The notes: generated by a model from the letters alone, not told the origin. A stretch of DNA of 50,069 bases from Bdellovibrionales bacterium RIFOXYA1_FULL_36_14 (GCA_001769975.1 MEPW01000013.1:1-50069), one strand, 5' to 3'. Positions 1 through 8,769 are shown, numbered from the stretch's first letter. Numbers and translations: made by a program.

Positions 1-157
1 CAGCCGGGGTTCATGGCATTCAACAATGCATAGAAAACATAAAAACAGATCAGCTAATGTATTAATAATAAAAGGCTAGAAGCTAGGATCGTTCAAAAAT
101 TTAAAGCAATCAAAAATATTTTAATTAATACACATTGAATCCACTCTAGTGGGGCAG
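1..157. other. left-edge intergenic stretch
   Basis: No gene can be supported here. One forward frame is open from base 1 to a TAG at 31-33 and could be the last ten codons of a gene lying mostly outside the window, but this is too short to judge. The rest is AT-rich with no clear hairpin terminator. It lies downstream of the stop codon of the minus-strand gene that follows. Confidence 0.3.
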
Positions 158-1309
158 TTAGAATTCGTATTGATCATCAACCACTTTGGCCAAAGATAAA
201 AAGGTTGCCTCTGGATTTTGGATCATTTTCTTAAGAGCAGAAATTGCTTTATAATAATCCGTTATACGTTCTGCTCCATTTGCAATAAAAAATTGATCCA
301 TGCTCTGAACTAACCATTCTGCAACCTCTCCGTTACTTGGAATTCCATCCCCCCACTTGAGGGCCAGATGACGGATCTTATAATTAGCTGCTGTAATAAA
401 TCTAATTTTTTTTGCCTCATCCGAATTCATGAAATCTTTTAAAAAAACAAAAGTTAAAATATGTATTTTATTTGAAGCATCTAATTTTTCATAAGGATAA
501 ATAGCTGCTATTTTGGCAACGTTTTCTCTTACAGGAGTTGTATTGTAAACTTCATTGTTGTCACTATAGAACTTATTAATCTTTGCTTCATGAATTCTAA
601 GTAGAGCAATTTCTAGATTGGATTTCATATCACTAACTAAATCCTCATCAACTAGAACAATGGATCTCCCATCTTTTAAAAAATATTGAATAGCTATTTG
701 TTTTTTTACACATCCTTCTGGTAAATCTGTATCCAAAATGCCGTCGTCATCCAATTCTGGTAATCCATCAAAGACATCCCTATAATCAATTTCTGTTTTC
801 GCAAATAAGGCGTCCTCCAGGTCTTCTCTAGTAATAAGTTTACTTGAAATAATATCATCAAGATGTTTTTCAACAGTCTGTTCAAGATAATAATATTTAA
901 ATTTTCTCGATTGATCATATAAAGTGTTAAAAGTGTCTGCTAAATAGACGACTCTTTTTTTGGGTAAAAGACCAAAAAATATTTTCTCCATGCAAACAAA
1001 CGCATCCCCGCCTCCACTACTTCCAGTTCCAAGATTCATCATAAGTAGTTGAGAAATTGATTTAAAATCTACCTTTTTCCCAGGAACACCATTGATTGTT
1101 TTGTCAGTATTAACGCCTATACTGGTAGGTACCAAAGATTTTTTTAAAACTTTTAAGGTATTATCAGTTGCCGCTATTGCTGAGCAACTTATCGAACAAA
1201 TAAATCCTAGGACAATAATCTTTTTCAACTTTTTTTTCATAGGAGAAGACTCTACCACCAAACAATTGCGCGCAGCATTATTTTTTCTTGTTTTATGTAA
1301 ATTTTTCAT
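158..1309 (-). CDS. secreted protein of unknown function
   Basis: A 383-residue protein with no family I recognise. The start at 1309 is supported by a perfect AGGAGG seven bases upstream. It places about 23 polar residues ahead of a typical signal peptide that begins at Met24 (MKKKLKKIIVLGF, then ...SAIAA before TD), so the N-terminus looks like an extended signal. The internal ATG at 1240 has no comparable ribosome site. Around residues 95-105 there is a Gly-rich GSGGGDAFVC segment of the kind seen in many uncharacterised secreted Bdellovibrionota proteins (family recollection, not a search). The rest is charged and probably alpha/beta, with no visible catalytic motif. It is transcribed divergently from the TIGR02147 regulator at 1457, which may control it (inference). 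Confidence 0.75.
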   Translation of the reverse strand: MKNLHKTRKNNAARNCLVVESSPMKKKLKKIIVLGFICSISCSAIAATDNTLKVLKKSLVPTSIGVNTDKTINGVPGKKVDFKSISQLLMMNLGTGSSGGGDAFVCMEKIFFGLLPKKRVVYLADTFNTLYDQSRKFKYYYLEQTVEKHLDDIISSKLITREDLEDALFAKTEIDYRDVFDGLPELDDDGILDTDLPEGCVKKQIAIQYFLKDGRSIVLVDEDLVSDMKSNLEIALLRIHEAKINKFYSDNNEVYNTTPVRENVAKIAAIYPYEKLDASNKIHILTFVFLKDFMNSDEAKKIRFITAANYKIRHLALKWGDGIPSNGEVAEWLVQSMDQFFIANGAERITDYYKAISALKKMIQNPEATFLSLAKVVDDQYEF

Positions 1310-1392
1310 CGAAACCTCCTTACTGGTTTTTATTTTTGTGAAGCCACCTTAACGCAATTAGAAAAATTAAATAGGTAAAAATTATTAAAATA

Positions 1393-1401
1393 TGATATAA
1401 T
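1393..1401 (+). promoter_or_regulatory. extended -10 promoter for the TIGR02147 regulator
   Basis: TGATATAAT is a perfect extended -10 element (TGnTATAAT). It lies about 55 bases before the TTG start at 1457, and no good -35 is visible, as is usual for extended -10 promoters. Transcription would start near 1408, immediately before the inverted repeat at 1414-1428. Confidence 0.45.
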
Positions 1402-1413
1402 AACTTATATTTT

Positions 1414-1428
1414 AGTAATTTTATTACT
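1414..1428. promoter_or_regulatory. inverted repeat, candidate operator
   Basis: AGTAAT-ttt-ATTACT is a perfect 6-bp inverted repeat with a 3-bp centre. It lies in the divergent intergenic region, just after the predicted transcription start of the regulator gene. It could be an autoregulatory operator. AT-rich DNA yields such repeats by chance, so this is a weak call. Confidence 0.3.
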
Positions 1429-1456
1429 TTAATTATATGATATTAAAGGATTATTT

Positions 1457-2257
1457 TTGATTGTATTTGACTTTAAAAATTATAAAAACTACCTGAAAAA
1501 AGTACTCGACACTAAAGGAGATGCTCGAGGATCGAGATCCAAACTGGCCAAAGTGCTTGGATGTCAAACCGGATTTATCTCTCAGGTTTTAAACGGCAAC
1601 ACCCATTTTAGTCTCGAACATTGTGCGGGGATTAGTAAATATATAGGCCATGATGAGGAAGAAAAACATTTCTTTATGCTTCTTTGTCAACTTGATAAGG
1701 CCGGATCAGTGGAACTTAGGGAATATTACCTGGCTCAAATTCATAAAATATTAAATGAAAGAAAAGAAATCAAAAATCGCATCAAAGTTATCAATGATCT
1801 GAATGAGGTGGACTTTATCACTTATTATAGTCAATGGTACTTTGCAGCTATTCACGTACTAGTTTCCATTCATGCCTTTCAAACTAAGGAATCCATCTCA
1901 AAAAGACTTAATCTAAACATTGAAACTACCAACCTGGTCTTAAAGTTTTTAGTAGAAAAAGGTTTGATTATAGAGGACTCAGGTAAATTTTCGGTGGGAC
2001 AATCACGAATTCATTTAGATCGCAAATCACCACTCATTAGTAAACACCACACTAATTGGAAAATTGAAGCCATAAAATCACTTGAGAAAAATAATCACTC
2101 TGATTTACACTATTCATCAGTGGTTGCACTGTCAAAAAAAGATGCTGAAAAAATAAAAGAAGTCATGCTCAAATCATTAGTGGATATTGAGGATATCTTA
2201 AGGCCTTCACCTGAAGAAGAAATCTATTCCATCTCAATGGATTACTTTACGCTTTAG
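1457..2257 (+). CDS. TIGR02147 family transcriptional regulator
   Basis: A 266-residue cytoplasmic DNA-binding protein of the TIGR02147/DUF4423 family, which is known mainly from Fibrobacter and Bdellovibrionota. It opens with the family's typical IVFDFKNYKNYLK stretch. An HTH-like region follows at about residues 26-65 (SRSKLAKVLGCQTGFISQVL), and a winged-helix-like segment lies at about 145-180 (SISKRLNLNIETTNLVLKFL, then a wing). The start codon is TTG, preceded by AAAGGA at a spacing of six. It is divergent from the secreted protein ending at 158 and shares a 147-bp regulatory gap with it, so that gene and its own promoter are the likely targets. No ligand-binding site is recognisable. 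The family assignment is good. The target assignment is inference. Confidence 0.85.
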   Translation: MIVFDFKNYKNYLKKVLDTKGDARGSRSKLAKVLGCQTGFISQVLNGNTHFSLEHCAGISKYIGHDEEEKHFFMLLCQLDKAGSVELREYYLAQIHKILNERKEIKNRIKVINDLNEVDFITYYSQWYFAAIHVLVSIHAFQTKESISKRLNLNIETTNLVLKFLVEKGLIIEDSGKFSVGQSRIHLDRKSPLISKHHTNWKIEAIKSLEKNNHSDLHYSSVVALSKKDAEKIKEVMLKSLVDIEDILRPSPEEEIYSISMDYFTL

Positions 2258-2258
2258 A

Positions 2259-2300
2259 TACCCTGCCCCCAATGTTTAATTCATAAATAAGGGCAGGGTA
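2259..2300. terminator. hairpin between convergent genes
   Basis: TACCCTGCCC (2259-2268) and GGGCAGGGTA (2291-2300) form a perfect 10-bp GC-rich stem with a 22-base loop between two convergent genes. Its place suggests a bidirectional terminator. Neither side has a T-run, so it is not a classical intrinsic terminator. Confidence 0.45.
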
Positions 2301-2313
2301 ACTGATACAAGAC

Positions 2314-3132
2314 TTAGATACCTTTTTTTACATCATTACCATTGCTTGGCTTTTTATCAACATCTGCACTTTTCACTTTCCATAAATCTTTATTATCCAA
2401 AGCAGCTTTTACACCCGGAGTCCTGAGACAGTCCTCTCGCAACATAAGCGCACGCCACAATGGCTTAGATAGTTGTTCATGATTATTAATCAACCAACCA
2501 TTCTTAGATTCCATTGCATTTAACGGTTTTTTATCAAGCATCTTAAACCAAGGCGGTGATAAAATATGATGAATATCTAAGATCTTCTGAAGAGCTTGAT
2601 TTGTCTGATCTGTACCACACTTACAATCCATGGCCTCTTTATTCTTTTCTAAATAATTTATCAACTCTCTACACGCATCGGTGTTAAAATCAGTAAACGG
2701 TTTCTGCTTACTCATCCTCTCCTTTGATAATGGGTAACACTCTTCACCCTTGTATCCCAAGGTAATAACTTTCAGTTCATTTTCTAAGTCATAGTCTCCA
2801 ATCGAACCCAACCTGATCTCCATCTTCGATACACGTTTGTTTGCATCCAAAGTAATTTTTACAAATTTTTTAGAATTCATAATTGGATTTTCGCCAATAA
2901 GGATATCACCGCTCTCATCATCTTTTTTATAGCTAGCCCTACCATACTCGGCCATTGCGGTCTTATCCAAATTAAATGAACCATCGCCCTTAATGCTCCA
3001 AAAATCGCCATAATGCGGGATATCTCCCGCAACGTCTTTCAAATAAGTTTCACAAGAACTCTCACCACAAGCGAAATTGGAAAAACCACCAAGCATACAC
3101 AAATACAAAAACAAAAATTTAAATTTAATCAT
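2314..3132 (-). CDS. secreted protein of unknown function
   Basis: A 272-residue protein with an N-terminal signal peptide (MIKFKFLFLYLCMLGGFSNFA, then CGESSCET). The Cys at residue 22 follows F-A, which is only a poor lipobox, so it is more likely a signal peptidase I substrate than a lipoprotein. The mature part has several cysteines (CGESSC, ECYP, CREL, CKCG, CLRT), which suggests disulfides in the periplasm or outside the cell. A GGGGGG run lies just upstream of the ATG. I recognise no domain. It converges with the TIGR02147 regulator gene and lies 82 bases downstream of pepT on the same strand. Confidence 0.7.
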   Translation of the reverse strand: MIKFKFLFLYLCMLGGFSNFACGESSCETYLKDVAGDIPHYGDFWSIKGDGSFNLDKTAMAEYGRASYKKDDESGDILIGENPIMNSKKFVKITLDANKRVSKMEIRLGSIGDYDLENELKVITLGYKGEECYPLSKERMSKQKPFTDFNTDACRELINYLEKNKEAMDCKCGTDQTNQALQKILDIHHILSPPWFKMLDKKPLNAMESKNGWLINNHEQLSKPLWRALMLREDCLRTPGVKAALDNKDLWKVKSADVDKKPSNGNDVKKGI

Positions 3133-3214
3133 AGTCCCCCCTAATACACTCGATTATCATTTTACAATATTCAGCGCTAAAGTCTTTCAGGCAAAATATG
3201 CCCGATTTGCCCTT

Positions 3215-4462
3215 CTACACCCTCACCAGATTTTTAATAATTTCCGTCGTCTTCATTAGGACATCAATGGAAAGCCATTCCGTTTTACCATGAAAATTTT
3301 TTCCGCCGGTGAAAATATTGGGAGTGGGGATTCCCATCCTCGTTAATTCAGCGCCATCCGTCCCGCCCCTTATGGGGAGCCATCGGTAGGATACGCCTAC
3401 TTGGGATGCGGCGGCTTCTAATCTTTTTAGGGGATATGGATTTTCGTCAAGTTTCTTAAGCATATTACGGTAAGATTTATTTATTTCCAAATCAATACTG
3501 CATCCTGGGAATGTCTGTTTTGCTCTACCTATAATTTCTTCTAAAATTTTATTTTTTTCCGCCAGCCCTTCTTCGGTAAAATCCCTTAATATCATTCTAA
3601 TAGTGGCCTGACCTGTACTACCCGTTATTTCCGTCGGATGAAGAAAGCCTTCATGGTTAGAAGTTTTATCCGGAGACATTTCTCGGGGAAGTTTATCAAG
3701 AATATATGAAGCCACCAAAACGGCATTTACCATTATATCTTTCGCAGATCCGGGATGGATATCCTTTCCGTAAACTGTAACTTTTGCGTTATCTGCGTTA
3801 AAGGTTTCCTTATTTAACTCTCCCTCACTTCCACCATCAATTGTATAGGCGAAATTAACCGGGAATTTTTCTCTAGGAAAACAAACCGTACCCCTTCCAA
3901 CTTCCTCATCAGGATTAAAGCAAAAATAAATATCCCCGTGGAGAAAATTTTTATCATTAGTGATTTGCTCAAGTGCAGTGACAATCGCCGCAATTCCGGC
4001 CTTATCATCAGCACCCAGCAAGGTATTGCCATCCGTAGTGATAATAGTGTGCCCTAGGCATTTGGCTAGTTCTGGATTTTCACTTAATCCGATAAGAATT
4101 TTTTCTTTTTTGGCTTCGTCAAAACCAATAACTATATCACCGCCATCATAATTTTCAATTATCTGGGGTTTAACATTTTCTCCGGTCAAATCGGGTGCTG
4201 TATCCAAATGGGCCAAAAACCCGATCACCGGGGTCTTTCCGTAAGCTTTATGACTTGATGGAATGTTGCTTCGAAGCTTACCAATTAAATAACAATTTTT
4301 ATCAACTTCTAAATCATTTATTCCCAACTCCTTCAATTCGTTAGCTACCTCGTTGGCTAAATCAAACTGGACTGAGGTACTGGGACACTCGTTCACATCA
4401 TGTTGTGATTTGGTATTTATTTTGGCATATTTGACAAATCTACTAATCAATTTTCTTTTCAT
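3215..4462 (-). CDS. pepT: peptidase T (tripeptide aminopeptidase)
   Basis: A 415-residue M20B zinc peptidase that releases the N-terminal residue from tripeptides in the cytoplasm. Family landmarks are in order: HLD at 85-87 in GFLAHLDTAPD (first zinc ligand), GADDKAG at about 150-156 (bridging Asp), the catalytic Glu pair in NPDEEVG near 186-187, YTIDGG near 209, the dimerisation-domain motif DIHPGSAKD, and the C-terminal RGGTDGAELT and NFHGKTEW with the last histidine ligand. Length matches the usual 405-415 residues. AAGGAG precedes the ATG at a spacing of five. It is divergent from the ATP-grasp/esterase pair across a 55-bp gap. Peptide salvage would suit a protein-feeding or predatory life (inference). 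Confidence 0.95.
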   Translation of the reverse strand: MKRKLISRFVKYAKINTKSQHDVNECPSTSVQFDLANEVANELKELGINDLEVDKNCYLIGKLRSNIPSSHKAYGKTPVIGFLAHLDTAPDLTGENVKPQIIENYDGGDIVIGFDEAKKEKILIGLSENPELAKCLGHTIITTDGNTLLGADDKAGIAAIVTALEQITNDKNFLHGDIYFCFNPDEEVGRGTVCFPREKFPVNFAYTIDGGSEGELNKETFNADNAKVTVYGKDIHPGSAKDIMVNAVLVASYILDKLPREMSPDKTSNHEGFLHPTEITGSTGQATIRMILRDFTEEGLAEKNKILEEIIGRAKQTFPGCSIDLEINKSYRNMLKKLDENPYPLKRLEAAASQVGVSYRWLPIRGGTDGAELTRMGIPTPNIFTGGKNFHGKTEWLSIDVLMKTTEIIKNLVRV

Positions 4463-4517
4463 TTAATCTCCTTCAAAGTTGCTTGAAAAACAGTATATTC
4501 TAAATTACCCTTGATGA

Positions 4518-5669
4518 ATGAAATTACTCTATATATCCCCCGAATTTCCAGAAAATTTTCAAAATTTTGTCATCAAACTACATGAAGCCGGTGTAGATGT
4601 CTACGCCGTGGGCTCCAATGATTTTTACTCCATGTCCGAAAAAGTCCGGAGTTCCATTAAATACTACATTAACACCAATTTGGAAAATTATAACGACTTG
4701 AAAAATGCTATCCACTACATGATGACCATCTGTAAAATCGATAAATTCGATTATGTTGAGTCTCACAATGAACATTGGCTTTACGTCGAAAGCAAAATTA
4801 ATGAAGACTTTAAAATACCCGGAATCAAACCAAACACTTTGGGAATGTGGAAAAAGAAATCAATCATGAAAGAGATGTTCCAGGCCAATGGATTAGCCTA
4901 TGCTAAAGGACGTCTAGTCGGTGATTTGCAAGATGCCATTAAGCTCGCCCAAGAACTGCACTATCCGGTCATTTTAAAACCAGATATTGGAGTGGGTGCC
5001 TGTGGTATTAAAAAAATCAAGTCACAAATTGAGCTGGAACAAAACTTCGAGAAAATGGAAAAACCATTTTTAATGGAAGAATGTCTTAAAGGAACACTGG
5101 TTACCTATGACGGACTAACTGATAAAGCTGGAAAGATTATTTATGACAGCTCCTTTGTTTACAATGAAACCGGGGTACTTGACTACCTAAGTGGAAATGA
5201 TCCAGCTTGCTACATAAGAAAAGATCTCCCCCCAAATCTCGTTAAAATGGGACAAAAACTTGTAAAGATCTTCAAAGTCGAAAGAAAGTTTTTTCATATA
5301 GAATTTTTTGACCACCATGGGGTTTATACGCCAGTAGAAGTTAATTCCAGACCTCCAGGTGGGCATATTATCGATATGATGAATTATGGTTTGGAAGGAG
5401 ATCTCTATAAAGCATGGGCCGATATGATCGCTGACAAAAAAGTAACCTTTCAAAACCGAAAATACTTATGCGGTTACTTTGGGCGACAAAATAAAAATTA
5501 TAAATCAACGCCCGACGATTTATATAAGAAATATCCCAAAGAAATGATCACCTACTTTGTCCCCCCAGCGCTTTACTGGGAAACTATGGGCAAGCATATA
5601 TATATCTTTAAATCAGAAGTTGAAGGCACCATTTTAAATATCATAAAAGACGGATTGGAAACCATATGA
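4518..5669 (+). CDS. ATP-grasp family ligase
   Basis: A 383-residue protein with the ATP-grasp fold, whose members join a carboxylate to an amine or thiol through an acylphosphate. The pre-ATP-grasp region is about residues 1-110. The ATP-binding Lys is in VILKPDIGVGACG (about 151-163), the adenine/ribose-contacting acid in FLMEECLKG (about 184-192), and the Mg ligands in FFHIEFFD (E262) and TPVEVNSRPPGG (E274, N276). This matches the carboxylate-amine ligase type of ATP-grasp rather than biotin carboxylase. The substrate is unknown. No convincing Shine-Dalgarno lies before the ATG. Its stop overlaps the start of the esterase gene by four bases (ATGA), so the two are translationally coupled and probably share a pathway. 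Confidence 0.85.
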   Translation: MKLLYISPEFPENFQNFVIKLHEAGVDVYAVGSNDFYSMSEKVRSSIKYYINTNLENYNDLKNAIHYMMTICKIDKFDYVESHNEHWLYVESKINEDFKIPGIKPNTLGMWKKKSIMKEMFQANGLAYAKGRLVGDLQDAIKLAQELHYPVILKPDIGVGACGIKKIKSQIELEQNFEKMEKPFLMEECLKGTLVTYDGLTDKAGKIIYDSSFVYNETGVLDYLSGNDPACYIRKDLPPNLVKMGQKLVKIFKVERKFFHIEFFDHHGVYTPVEVNSRPPGGHIIDMMNYGLEGDLYKAWADMIADKKVTFQNRKYLCGYFGRQNKNYKSTPDDLYKKYPKEMITYFVPPALYWETMGKHIYIFKSEVEGTILNIIKDGLETI

Positions 5670-6457
5670 AAGTTGAATACCACAAGTTCTATTCCAAACA
5701 TCTAGGCGATGATTTTGAAATCAAAGTTTTTGGCAACACCGGAAAACCTGTCATGGTCTTTCCTACCTCGTGTGGCCGCTTTTTTGATTACGAAAACAAT
5801 GGAATGATTGATCGTATGCATTCCTTTATTGAAAATGGTGAAATTCACGTTATCTGCGTGGACAGCCGAGATCATCTGTCATGGTTTGGGGCCAAAGGCT
5901 CGGTCATGGGAGACAATCATCTGAAATATGAACATTGCATTACCAAAGATCTCGTGGCCTTTGCCAAAAACGAACTCAACATTACAGAAAAATTTCTGGC
6001 GACTGGCAATAGCTGGGGGGGATTTCATGCCCTGAATTTTTCTTTGAAATTCCCCGAGATTTTTGACAGCGCAATTTCTTTAAGTGGTGCATACCGGGCA
6101 CAGGATGCTTGCGGAAACTACTATGACCAAAACGTATATTTTAATGATATGCTCGCCTACCTGCCAGGATTACATGACGAAAAAATACTCTCCCAACTTA
6201 AAAAAACTTATCTGATTATTTGCCACGGTAGAGGTAGCTACGAAATTCATAATAACGATGCCTGGTCTCTAGCCCAGATTTTAGGTACCAAACAAATAGC
6301 CCATTGGTATAGTGTTTGGAGCGAAGCCTATCCACATGATTGGCCTTCTTGGCATAAGCAAATTAGTTTTTTTCTGTATCATTTGCGAGATGGAATTAAT
6401 CTTCCAGATGGGAACAAAATTATTATCGGCAAAGATAGAGTTATCAATAAATTATAA
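5666..6457 (+). CDS. alpha/beta-hydrolase, esterase-like (COG4947 type)
   Basis: A 263-residue alpha/beta-hydrolase of the small esterase type. The nucleophile elbow is GNSWGG with Ser116, after strand EKFLATG. Candidate catalytic histidines are in the AYPHDWPSWHK segment near residues 218-228. No signal peptide is present, so it should be cytoplasmic. The start overlaps the stop of the ATP-grasp ligase (ATGA). The pair may build and then release or trim an ester, thioester or amide product, but the substrate cannot be read from sequence. Its last six bases overlap the convergent gene's stop region. The fold is confident and the exact activity is not. Confidence 0.8.
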   Translation: MKVEYHKFYSKHLGDDFEIKVFGNTGKPVMVFPTSCGRFFDYENNGMIDRMHSFIENGEIHVICVDSRDHLSWFGAKGSVMGDNHLKYEHCITKDLVAFAKNELNITEKFLATGNSWGGFHALNFSLKFPEIFDSAISLSGAYRAQDACGNYYDQNVYFNDMLAYLPGLHDEKILSQLKKTYLIICHGRGSYEIHNNDAWSLAQILGTKQIAHWYSVWSEAYPHDWPSWHKQISFFLYHLRDGINLPDGNKIIIGKDRVINKL

Positions 6458-8137
6458 TTTTTTTTCGTCTTCAAAGATCAGATCATTTACTAATTTTCGC
6501 AGGTTACTGGTTTCTATTTCACCTTGGCCATTAATCAGGCCATAGTACTTACCATCCGCCTCAGTTCTTTTTGATTTTGCTTTAAAAGGTACTACGGTAA
6601 TGACCATTTCCACGGGGTCATTGGTAAACAAACAGGTATACATTGGTATATCCACCTCACTATTAAAAACAATATCCGTTTCACTGAGCTTGGTTATTTG
6701 AATGCAAACTTGATAATAAAGAATACTACGAGGGTCAGATTCATCTAAATAAACTCTTAGTTCACTCGCCGGTCTATCTCCAGAACCGCGATGGGTAACC
6801 GCCACTCCTTGTTTTGATTCAAAAAACAAAACGCTTTTTTTCAAATATAAAAGTTCAATTGGCTTGTTAGAAATGATCGCTGATGGATAATTTAATTTTT
6901 TCTTTAGCTCATCTAGGTTGTTCGAATAATTAAAAACAAAAAAGAATGGATGATAAAATTTTTCTTGCTTTATGCGAGTGATAATAAAATGCAATCGGGC
7001 AAGTTGACTATCAGGAGCTGGCGAAGTGGTCTGGTCGCCAACATTTGGTTCCAGGTTATCTTTTACCGAATCTATCTCTTCCATTCCCACAATAATTATC
7101 GAGGGACGCAATCGATGGATGATATCGGTTTTATCATCAAAGTCAGATTGAATATTAAGCTGAAAGGGCAAACCCAAAATATCTTCGCTGGGATTAATTA
7201 GAAAATTCATTTTTTTATCAATAATTAAAACCTGAATTTTACAGGCTAAAGTCTTATCATGATAATCTTCCAGCCATTTATTCAAGGCTTCTGGTCTAAT
7301 TAAGGCTTCTTCATTAGCTTTATCCAAGGCATGCATTAATTCGTTATTGCGTTCATTTAAATCATACTGCAACTTAGCATCCTTGGGACTACTTGCTAGT
7401 TTACTTTCGATTTCATCAATTTTTTTCGCAACTATATCAATTTCTGTGGAATCCATATGATCATATTTAAAATCATAGGCCTTTGGATAATGGTGTTTCA
7501 AATCAAAATCATATTCTCCGGCCACAATATAATTAAACGATAGATCTGGATTTAATTTTAGATCAGATATAATTTTAATGGTAGTACCTTTAATAAAACC
7601 AAAGCTACTTTCAAAGTGAATATATTTAGAAGTAAGGAATATCAAACGAAACAATGTTTTAGAAATCAGTTCCACACTAGTTTTGGCCAAGGAAAATTCC
7701 ACATCGCGGGCCACTTCTGGAGAAACGATCGCCATGGTATGGTGGACAATATTGATAGTTTCACTTCCCTTTACAAAATTTAAAAATAATCCCATACCGA
7801 TACTTTTTAAAAGCATAGTCTTCGAATCAATATTTTCCAGGAGACCAATCGTCAAAATCTTTTTACCGATAAGGTCATTACTTAAAAATCTGGCCAGCTC
7901 AAGAAGCTGCTTTCGATGTATGGAATAATCAATAAATACTACATGCGGTGATTCAGATAAAATTTTTGGAATTAATCCGAGAAGCTGGTTTTTATCGTTT
8001 TCAAACATTTCCATAAAAACCAGTAACTCAGAAGGATACATTTCTTGAAATCTTTCTTTAATATTTTGATAACAAACCAGATCCTTGCCGATAAAGATAA
8101 TTTTGCGAGTAATTTTTTGCTTTTGCGGTTGCGCCAT
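6452..8137 (-). CDS. protein with two degenerate receiver-like domains
   Basis: A 561-residue cytoplasmic protein without signal peptide or membrane segment. The N-terminal part resembles a response-regulator receiver: KIIFIGKD at residues 12-19 takes the place of the acidic pair, and VVFIDY puts Asp70 where the phospho-acceptor would be. A charged helical segment (about 235-290) follows. A second receiver-like unit (about 302-430) has VLIIDKKM, but its acceptor position reads IIIVGM with Gly in place of Asp. The C-terminal 130 residues match nothing I know. This looks like a pseudo-receiver scaffold, but the homology is weak. No Shine-Dalgarno is seen. It converges on the esterase gene with a 6-bp overlap. 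Confidence 0.65.
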   Translation of the reverse strand: MAQPQKQKITRKIIFIGKDLVCYQNIKERFQEMYPSELLVFMEMFENDKNQLLGLIPKILSESPHVVFIDYSIHRKQLLELARFLSNDLIGKKILTIGLLENIDSKTMLLKSIGMGLFLNFVKGSETINIVHHTMAIVSPEVARDVEFSLAKTSVELISKTLFRLIFLTSKYIHFESSFGFIKGTTIKIISDLKLNPDLSFNYIVAGEYDFDLKHHYPKAYDFKYDHMDSTEIDIVAKKIDEIESKLASSPKDAKLQYDLNERNNELMHALDKANEEALIRPEALNKWLEDYHDKTLACKIQVLIIDKKMNFLINPSEDILGLPFQLNIQSDFDDKTDIIHRLRPSIIIVGMEEIDSVKDNLEPNVGDQTTSPAPDSQLARLHFIITRIKQEKFYHPFFFVFNYSNNLDELKKKLNYPSAIISNKPIELLYLKKSVLFFESKQGVAVTHRGSGDRPASELRVYLDESDPRSILYYQVCIQITKLSETDIVFNSEVDIPMYTCLFTNDPVEMVITVVPFKAKSKRTEADGKYYGLINGQGEIETSNLRKLVNDLIFEDEKKL

Positions 8138-8209
8138 ATACTAAGATAGTACTGCATGGCCAAACTTTACGCAAACTAGCCGCAATTAATATGCGAGGTG
8201 AGTGAAAAA

Positions 8210-8446
8210 TTAATCATTTTTCAATTCTCTTTTAATTTCTTCTTTGATCTCTTTTTTTATATCTTGCATTTGTTTTTTCATTTTATTTACCTCTTCATAC
8301 AAGGAGGCCACATCCTTTTCAATTTTATTTATTCTTTCATGTTTATTCATGCCTTCCTCCTCAGTGGATTTAGGAATGTCCAGTGCCCAACAAGTCGTAA
8401 AAGACATGAACCAAATTGCCATGATTGTTAATAATTTTTTCATCAT
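8210..8446 (-). CDS. small secreted coiled-coil protein
   Basis: A 78-residue protein with a signal peptide (MMKKLLTIMAIWFMSFTTCWA, then LDIPK). A highly charged Glu/Lys-rich helix at about 38-77 has heptad-like spacing (INKIEKDVASLYEEVNKMKK). AAAGGA lies upstream, and two adjacent ATGs at 8446 and 8443 could both serve. I prefer this strand to the overlapping forward frames because only this one gives a signal peptide plus an ordered coiled coil. It could be a periplasmic assembly or Lpp-like structural protein. No family is identified. Confidence 0.6.
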   Translation of the reverse strand: MMKKLLTIMAIWFMSFTTCWALDIPKSTEEEGMNKHERINKIEKDVASLYEEVNKMKKQMQDIKKEIKEEIKRELKND

Positions 8447-8769
8447 TTTTTATCCTTTAAAAACTGCTTAGTTACTTCATTAATCTCAGTATAAAATAAA
8501 TGATCTTTAAATCAAAATTTTAGCATCATAATATAAAATCAATAAGCTATCGTGTAAATTATATTTATTTACCAGTGGCACTTCGCACTGGTTCAATTAG
8601 ATACCTCGTGTCATAGATAAAATCTCTAATCATTTTGATAAGATATCCACACTTACCTTTGGCATCGAAGTTGTATCTATTGGTGGCATTGGGAACTTGA
8701 AAAATGAATTTTCAAGACTTTTCCAGACCTTCGGGCCTTGGTTAAGTTACTACTAAAGTGAGGTTACCT
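8447..8769. other. gene-free stretch with hairpins upstream of a small secreted protein
   Basis: There is no convincing gene over about 320 bases. Three inverted repeats stand out: ACCAGTG/CACTGGT at 8571-8592, CTTGAAAA/TTTTCAAG at 8696-8716 with a 5-base loop, and a CC-TTCG-GG tetraloop-type hairpin at about 8724-8742. The last two sit directly before the gene at 8770 and could form a structured 5' leader. I cannot match it to a known riboswitch class. Confidence 0.3.

Noticed and set aside
8198-8471. Forward-strand frames over the small coiled-coil gene
   Set aside because: They are Phe/Ile-rich mirror readings of a Lys/Glu-rich helix. The minus strand has a signal peptide and ribosome site.
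8630-8757. Possible c-di-GMP or other known riboswitch
   Set aside because: The hairpins are present, but no conserved core sequence of a class I know could be matched.
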